Assembly (NCBI GenBank): GCA_903853185.1
Contig: CAINSX010000240.1
Coordinates: 1 to 6,170 of the forward strand
Direction of reading: 5' to 3'
Source of the DNA: an uncultured Opitutia bacterium
GTDB taxonomy: Bacteria; Verrucomicrobiota; Verrucomicrobiia; Opitutales; UBA953
Length of the DNA: 6,170 nucleotides
Numbering within the stretch: position 1 is the stretch's first letter; the number at the start of each line of letters is the position of its first letter. Shown here in pieces: positions 1 through 6,170 of this stretch. The position numbers and the translations under genes are program-made. A model generated the notes under the pieces. That model had not been told where the DNA came from, did no database searches, and worked only from the letters and a program-made list of their open reading frames with translations.

Positions 1-1
1 A

Positions 2-256
2 GCGGAGCCCGTGAAGTTCGAGTTCAAGGATTTCGCAAAACTCGGCCTGTCCGGACGTCAGACCGCCCGTGATCTCTGGCGTCAGAAAGATGCCGCCACC
101 TTCGACACCTCCAAGGATAGCCTGCCGCTCAGCCTCCCCGGCCACGGCGTGATGCTATACAAGTTCTCTGCGGCCAAGTACGCGCCTGCCTTGGGTAGGG
201 CGGTGATTGCCATCACCGCCGTTCGAATCCGCCGGCGGGAAGTCGTCGGCCCTTAG
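2..256 (+). CDS. Glycoside hydrolase, GH27 alpha-galactosidase type, C-terminal end only
   Basis: This is the last 84 codons of a gene that begins before the window; the frame is open from base 2 to a TAG at 254-256. The visible protein resembles the C-terminal beta-sandwich domain that follows the catalytic barrel in GH27 alpha-galactosidases. The segment ARDLWRQKDAATF, then a Leu/Pro-rich stretch and PGHGVMLYKF, follows the family pattern 'vRDLW..kdlg.f...f...vp.HGv.l.kl'. By family knowledge such enzymes release terminal alpha-galactose from oligosaccharides and are often exported, but neither the signal peptide nor the catalytic aspartates are in the window. Family proteins normally end soon after the HGVMLYKF-like strand. 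Here about 25 further residues follow (KYAPALG, then an Arg/Val/Ile-rich tail), and most of that tail is encoded by a REP-like palindrome. The family call rests on one short domain; a related GH36-like or other carbohydrate-active enzyme is possible. Confidence 0.68.
   Translation, partial: AEPVKFEFKDFAKLGLSGRQTARDLWRQKDAATFDTSKDSLPLSLPGHGVMLYKFSAAKYAPALGRAVIAITAVRIRRREVVGP
195..220 (+). repeat. REP-like hairpin, copy 1, inside the 3' end of the GH27-type gene
   Basis: GTAG at 195-198 is followed by a perfect 9-bp stem, GGCGGTGAT (199-207) with ATCACCGCC (212-220), closed by the loop TGCC. The layout matches the other copies in the window except for a 4-nt rather than 3-nt loop. It lies in frame within the coding sequence that ends at 256. 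No T-run follows, so it does not look like an intrinsic terminator. Confidence 0.72.
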
Positions 257-291
257 CTAGGCTCATCGAAATCGCATGTCTCTCGGCGAAC

Positions 292-316
292 GGACGCGAC
301 GCCGTCGCGCCCCTAC
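292..316 (-). repeat. REP-like hairpin, copy 2, inverted orientation
   Basis: Read on the minus strand, GTAG (316-313) is followed directly by the arm GGGCGCGAC (312-304), the loop GGC (303-301) and the arm GTCGCGTCC (300-292). Eight of nine positions pair as Watson-Crick; the third is G opposite T, a wobble in RNA. It lies between the convergent GH27-type gene and the minus-strand gene ending at 440. It points opposite to copy 1, so the two form an inverted pair about 70 bp apart, as in BIME-type arrangements. Confidence 0.7.
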
Positions 317-327
317 CTATTGATTGC

Positions 328-438
328 TCTGCTTCGCAGCATGCCAGCGTGCCAGCAGATCCCCCACGCGGTGCCACCGCGTCTGCTTCGCAGCCGTTCA
401 CCATGCCAGCAGATCCCCGCGGCGCGACCGCGCGCCGC
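328..438. repeat. Two tandem copies of a 54-bp repeat, each ending in its own hairpin
   Basis: Unit 1 starts at 328 and unit 2 at 382. Both begin with TCTGCTTCGCAGC, differ over the next 9 bases, then share TGCCAGCAGATCCCC at identical spacing (350-364 and 404-418). The end of each unit is a different hairpin in about the same place: ACGCGGT / GCC / ACCGCGT at 366-382, and GCGGCGCG / ACCG / CGCGCCGC at 419-438. TCTGCT near each start is also complementary to AGCAGA (354-359 and 408-413). The second hairpin begins one base after the stop of the minus-strand gene ending at 440. It has no T-run, so it may act as a 3'-end stabiliser or nothing at all. Keeping pairing while the sequence changes suggests a structured element. 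I do not recognise the family. Confidence 0.65.
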
Positions 439-439
439 T

Positions 440-766
440 TTACTGCTCCGCAAACCCGTAATCCTTGAGCATCCGCGCGACCGCCTCCGATAGCACCGGG
501 CGAATCGCCGTCGGTACGACCTTCTGCGCCTCGACGGTGCAATGGAGGTAGCCGAGCTTACGTTCGGCATCGGCGTCGCGGCCGGCGGCTTCGAGCCAGC
601 GTTGGAGCACGGCCGCGGCACGCGCCCACTCGGGCCAGTCGCTGTCGGCGCCATCCGCGGCCTCGACCAACGTGCACAGGGCGCAACCGCCGAGGAAACG
701 TTCGACCGCGGCGGCATCTTCCGCCCCGACGATCGTGACGAGCTTCTCGCGTTCGCGGGCTTCCAT
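440..766 (-). CDS. Hypothetical 108-residue protein directly downstream of metH
   Basis: I do not recognise this protein. The ATG at 766-764 lies 2 bp after the metH TGA (771-769) and the stop is TAA at 442-440. The frame is open further upstream, but that would overlap metH, and the ATG just after the metH stop is the natural coupled start. No clear Shine-Dalgarno site is visible, so translation probably depends on ribosomes finishing metH. The product is soluble, acidic and Ala-rich with likely helices and no membrane segment or signal peptide. It has a CxxC pair (Cys28, Cys31), a Trp-rich patch (Trp44, Trp47, Trp57) and a third cysteine in LHC (Cys76). The cysteines could bind metal or be redox-active, but one CxxC is weak evidence. 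The convergent GH27-type gene ends 183 bp away. Its reality rests on position, spacing and an uninterrupted frame. Confidence 0.6.
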   Translation of the reverse strand: MEAREREKLVTIVGAEDAAAVERFLGGCALCTLVEAADGADSDWPEWARAAAVLQRWLEAAGRDADAERKLGYLHCTVEAQKVVPTAIRPVLSEAVARMLKDYGFAEQ

Positions 767-768
767 GG

Positions 769-4461
<3,693 letters not shown>

Positions 4462-4510
4462 CGCCTTTACCGTGCGGGTTGCCGTCCACGGGTCAAGGCA
4501 CGGGGCGGGA

Positions 4511-5185
4511 CTATTGCGTCATCCCGGGCATGTCGGGCTTCTTGCAGCGCAGGAGGTCCTGGCTGCGGTAGAGGACGATGCGCTTGCCTTCGAATTTCTC
4601 GTCGTTCCAGAGCAGGGGGCGGAGTTCGAAGCTGAACACGGGGTTCAGGTTGGACTTCGCGGCCTCCTCGGCGGGGTCGCCGCCCTGCCAGTAGAGGATG
4701 CCGTTGGGCAGGGAGTGCTTCGCGCCCTTGCAGAGGAGCTGGCGGGTATTATGGACGAACGTGCGGAGGTCCGCCACGGCGCGACCGGTGACGAAATCGT
4801 GCTCGTGGTTCATCGTCTCGGCGCGGGCGTTCTTGACGTCGACGTTCTTGAGGCCGAGGCGCTCGGCGATATCGGTGACGACCGTGATCTTCTTGCCGAC
4901 GGAGTCGACGAGCGTGAAGCGGGCCTTCGGGTAGAGCACGGCGAGGATGAGGCCGGGGAAGCCGCCGCCGGTGCCGACGTCCATGACGCGGCAGCCGTCC
5001 ATGAGCTTGAGGAACTTCACCGCCGCGACGCACGGGGCGTAGTGGTGGCGCTCGAGGTTCTCGATGTCCTTACGCGAGACCAGGTTGATCTTCTCGTTCC
5101 ATTCGCGGTGGAGCGCGGCCATGGCGGTCAGCTGCTCCCACTGGGCGGGTGTGACTTCCGGAAAGAGGGGAACGAGGGACTGCAT
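4511..5185 (-). CDS. rsmG: 16S rRNA (guanine527-N7)-methyltransferase RsmG (GidB)
   Basis: SAM-dependent enzyme that methylates N7 of G527 in the 530 loop of 16S rRNA in the 30S subunit; loss in other bacteria gives low-level streptomycin resistance. The 224-residue product carries the RsmG hallmarks: EWNEKINLVSRKD at 28-40, the SAM-binding glycine loop VMDVGTGGGFPGL at 67-79, the acidic end of the next strand (VDS, 93-95), and FVTGRAVADL at 131-140. E. coli RsmG is 207 residues, so the length is normal. I chose the ATG at 5185-5183 because family proteins start about here. The frame stays open to 5596, but that extension runs antisense through the Dabb gene and looks like a shadow. It is the first gene of the minus-strand cluster, 49 bp before metH, and is divergent from the Dabb gene. 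No clear ribosome-binding site is visible. Confidence 0.95.
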   Translation of the reverse strand: MQSLVPLFPEVTPAQWEQLTAMAALHREWNEKINLVSRKDIENLERHHYAPCVAAVKFLKLMDGCRVMDVGTGGGFPGLILAVLYPKARFTLVDSVGKKITVVTDIAERLGLKNVDVKNARAETMNHEHDFVTGRAVADLRTFVHNTRQLLCKGAKHSLPNGILYWQGGDPAEEAAKSNLNPVFSFELRPLLWNDEKFEGKRIVLYRSQDLLRCKKPDMPGMTQ

Positions 5186-5290
5186 GCGAGGGCGCCAGCG
5201 TGTCCCGAGGTGGCCCTGAGGCAAGGACGCCTTTGCCCGGCGCACTTTGCTGTTTCCTTCGGTCGGGACTTGGCCAAACCTTGCTGTCCC
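5186..5290. promoter_or_regulatory. Divergent intergenic region between rsmG and the Dabb gene
   Basis: These 105 bp separate two divergent start codons, so promoters for both directions are expected here. I cannot point to convincing -35/-10 pairs on either strand. Two structures are visible: a short hairpin, GGCAAGG (5220-5226) with CCTTTGCC (5230-5237) and one bulged base; and a 7-bp inverted repeat, GTCCCGA (5202-5208) with TCGGGAC (5263-5269), that encloses it. They could be operator-like but are short enough to arise by chance. The region is too short for a cobalamin riboswitch upstream of the metH cluster. Confidence 0.4.
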
Positions 5291-5590
5291 ATGTTCCACC
5301 ACATCGTCTTCTTCTACCTGAAAAAGGACATCACCGCCGCCCAGCGCGCCGAGTTCGAGACCAAGCTCCGTGGCCTGCTCGCCATCAAGTCCATCCATAG
5401 CGGCTACGTCGGCATCCCGAGCACCCACGCCGTGCGCCCGATCATCGACACCTCCTACGACTTCGCCGAGTTCTTCGTCTTCAAGAACCACGCCGACCAT
5501 GACGCCTACCAGATCGACCCGATCCACCAGGCCTTCATCGCCGACTGCAAGGCCTACTGGGATTCCGTCAAGATCTACGACTTCGAATAA
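5291..5590 (+). CDS. Dabb family (stress-responsive alpha/beta barrel) protein
   Basis: A 99-residue protein made of a single Dabb domain, a dimeric ferredoxin-like alpha/beta barrel. It starts with the typical strand HHIVFFYLK (3-11) and has a helix at about 15-31. It ends with the family's pattern DAYQIDPIHQAFIADC (71-86), a variant of 'Y...P.H..f', followed by strand-forming VKIYDF. The function of bacterial single-domain members is mostly unknown; relatives include plant stress proteins and small enzymes such as cyclases. No catalytic role can be assigned from sequence. The ATG at 5291 puts the first strand at the extreme N-terminus, as is usual for the family. No Shine-Dalgarno site precedes it. 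The gene is monocistronic: divergent from rsmG and followed 23 bp later by a terminator. Confidence 0.88.
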   Translation: MFHHIVFFYLKKDITAAQRAEFETKLRGLLAIKSIHSGYVGIPSTHAVRPIIDTSYDFAEFFVFKNHADHDAYQIDPIHQAFIADCKAYWDSVKIYDFE

Positions 5591-5613
5591 GCCCACCGGC
5601 TCATCGACGAATC

Positions 5614-5639
5614 AGGCGCCGCACTCCGGCGCCTTTTTT
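5614..5639 (+). terminator. Intrinsic terminator of the Dabb gene
   Basis: A perfect 8-bp GC-rich stem, AGGCGCCG (5614-5621) with CGGCGCCT (5627-5634), closes a 5-nt loop CACTC and runs into six T residues (5634-5639). It begins 23 bp after the Dabb stop codon on the same strand. It is the only clear hairpin-plus-T-run in the window. Confidence 0.92.
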
Positions 5640-5651
5640 GTGTGTCTCCAG

Positions 5652-5676
5652 GTAGGGTCGGGACCGCGTCACGACA
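5652..5676 (+). repeat. REP-like hairpin, copy 3
   Basis: GTAG (5652-5655) is followed directly by the arm GGTCGGGAC (5656-5664), the loop CGC and the arm GTCACGACA (5668-5676). Seven of nine positions pair: the outermost position is mismatched, and a G/A mismatch lies at arm position 6. It is the first of three same-orientation copies just after the Dabb terminator. Confidence 0.65.
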
Positions 5677-5690
5677 TAGCTGTATCGAGG

Positions 5691-5714
5691 GTGGGGCAGC
5701 ACTGCGTGCTGCCC
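5691..5714 (+). repeat. REP-like hairpin, copy 4, with GTGG in place of GTAG
   Basis: GTGG (5691-5694) overlaps by one base a perfect 9-bp stem, GGGCAGCAC (5694-5702) with GTGCTGCCC (5706-5714), around the loop TGC. The upstream flank CGAGG (5686-5690) is identical to the flank of the copy starting at 5741. The two copies share a 15-base stretch (5686-5700, 5736-5750) that differs only at the A/G of the tetranucleotide. Confidence 0.7.
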
Positions 5715-5717
5715 TAG

Positions 5718-5737
5718 CGGCCGCCGCAAGGTGGCCG
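5718..5737 (+). other. Hairpin with GNRA-type loop linking two REP-like copies
   Basis: CGGCCGCC (5718-5725) pairs with GGTGGCCG (5730-5737), with a single G-T (wobble) position, around the loop GCAA, a GNRA tetraloop in RNA. It fills the spacer between copies 4 and 5, so the segment 5691-5765 would fold as three consecutive hairpins if transcribed. No T-run follows. Confidence 0.45.
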
Positions 5738-5740
5738 AGG

Positions 5741-5765
5741 GTAGGGGCAGGACTACGTCATGCCC
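5741..5765 (+). repeat. REP-like hairpin, copy 5
   Basis: GTAG (5741-5744) is followed directly by GGGCAGGAC (5745-5753), the loop TAC and GTCATGCCC (5757-5765). Eight of nine positions pair; the exception is a G/A mismatch at arm position 6, the same place as in the copy at 5652. Its start lies exactly 50 bp after that of copy 4, and the upstream flank CGAGG is the same. Confidence 0.72.
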
Positions 5766-5846
5766 GCGCCACTGGTGCTTTCTAGGCACATCACCTAAGG
5801 TTGATTCTCGCAAGCCCGCTTGCCCTCACGCCCGGGAAGCCTAACC

Positions 5847-5852
5847 TATGAT
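5847..5852 (+). promoter_or_regulatory. Possible -10 element of the last gene
   Basis: TATGAT matches the bacterial -10 consensus at five of six positions and stands out in GC-rich surroundings. It ends 5 bp before the ATG at 5858, so transcription would begin at or beside the start codon, giving a leaderless mRNA. That agrees with the lack of a ribosome-binding site. No good -35 sits at 16-18 bp; the nearest candidate, TTGCCC at 5820-5825, is 21 bp away. The call is weak. Confidence 0.3.
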
Positions 5853-5857
5853 ATGCG

Positions 5858-6170
5858 ATGCCCCTTCGTCGTTCCGTGCTGACTGCCATCGTCCTCGGTT
5901 TTCTCGCCGTGGGCGTTTGGCTCGTGAGGAACAAGAAGGAGGAAGCAGCGCGTAAGCCTACCCAAGTTACGACGAAGCCCGCCTCCGCGATCAAACCGCG
6001 TTCGGCCGCCGAGATCATGCAGGCGCCTAACAAGCCGTCGAAGTACTCCGAAGTGACGATCCGGAACCTGGTGGAAGACGCGGTGATCCCTGTGAAAGAT
6101 GACTTCAGTCGCGCGGAGGTCGAGGCGTTCCTGGAGCGCCACGGTCGGACCACGGGCAATCTGCTGGCGG
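5858..6170 (+). CDS. Hypothetical membrane-anchored protein, N-terminal part
   Basis: The frame is open from the ATG at 5858 to the right edge (104 codons), so the gene continues beyond the window. I do not recognise it. Residues 1-5 include two arginines, residues 6-23 form one hydrophobic stretch (SVLTAIVLGFLAVGVWLV), and then come RNKKEE and a Lys/Pro/Ala-rich linker to about residue 60. This looks like a single-pass anchor or uncleaved signal with a flexible stalk. The C-terminal visible part (about 65-104) is polar and probably folded; it contains a helix-like segment around SRAEVEAFLERHG. I chose this ATG because the ATGs at 5848 and 5853 are in frames that close within about 100 bp. 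No Shine-Dalgarno site is visible. The gene follows the REP-like cluster after about 90 bp. The topology is clear; the function is unknown. Confidence 0.6.
   Translation, partial: MPLRRSVLTAIVLGFLAVGVWLVRNKKEEAARKPTQVTTKPASAIKPRSAAEIMQAPNKPSKYSEVTIRNLVEDAVIPVKDDFSRAEVEAFLERHGRTTGNLLA

Noticed and set aside
213..256. A tRNA 3' end, because TTCGAATCC at 222-230 looks like a T-loop
   Set aside because: The flanking bases do not form a 5-bp T-stem, there is no acceptor stem or CCA, and the 5' half would have to lie inside the GH27-type coding sequence. The hairpin at 195-220 is explained by the REP-like family.
419..438. An intrinsic terminator for the rsmG-metH cluster
   Set aside because: The stem is strong and one base after the last stop codon, but on the minus strand it is followed by GGGGATC with no T-run.
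328..438. A CRISPR array
   Set aside because: There are only two units, no intact repeat/spacer alternation, the shared blocks are split by 9 variable bases, and no cas genes are present.
4472..5590. A longer plus-strand frame ending with the Dabb sequence
   Set aside because: Its upstream part is antisense to rsmG and has no domain character; the Dabb fold begins exactly at the ATG at 5291.
5186..5596. An N-terminal extension of rsmG upstream of the ATG at 5185
   Set aside because: The extension would run antisense through the well-supported Dabb gene, does not resemble RsmG, and would make the protein far longer than the family.
5766..5781. A second terminator after the REP-like cluster (GCGCC / ACT / GGTGC then TTT)
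   Set aside because: The stem has only 5 bp with one G-T position and the T-run is three bases; it is too weak beside the clear terminator at 5614-5639.

Overview
The window is GC-rich DNA with tightly spaced genes and almost no recognisable Shine-Dalgarno sites. Together with the gene types and the GTAG-headed palindromic repeats, this suggests a Verrucomicrobiota bacterium, possibly of the Opitutales. The placement is an inference from style and gene content; no marker here proves it.

Layout from left to right: (1) the 3' end of a plus-strand glycoside hydrolase of the GH27 alpha-galactosidase type runs in from the left edge and stops at 256. (2) A tail-to-tail intergenic stretch (257-439) holds an inverted REP-like hairpin and two tandem copies of a 54-bp repeat. 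(3) A minus-strand cluster, read from right to left, contains rsmG (16S rRNA G527 methyltransferase), metH (complete 1230-residue cobalamin-dependent methionine synthase) and a 108-residue protein of unknown function that starts 2 bp after the metH stop. (4) A 105-bp divergent intergenic region follows. (5) A plus-strand gene encodes a 99-residue Dabb (stress-responsive alpha/beta barrel) protein and ends at a clear intrinsic terminator. (6) A 217-bp intergenic region carries three REP-like hairpins in the same orientation. (7) The window ends in the first 104 codons of an unrecognised membrane-anchored protein.

The rsmG-metH-orf cluster is probably one transcript. metH makes methionine, the precursor of S-adenosylmethionine, which both RsmG and MetH reactivation use. 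The functional link is plausible but generic. The GH27 enzyme, the Dabb protein and the last gene show no obvious link to this cluster.

The most interesting signal is a dispersed family of five hairpins (195-220, 292-316, 5652-5676, 5691-5714, 5741-5765). All have one architecture: a GTAG (once GTGG) tetranucleotide directly followed by a 9-nt arm, a 3-4 nt loop and a 9-nt arm. This is the architecture of REP sequences mobilised by RAYT (TnpA-REP) transposases. One copy lies inside the reading frame of the GH27 gene and appears to have replaced its natural C-terminus. No RAYT gene is in the window. I see no new defence, toxin-antitoxin, CRISPR or secretion system here.
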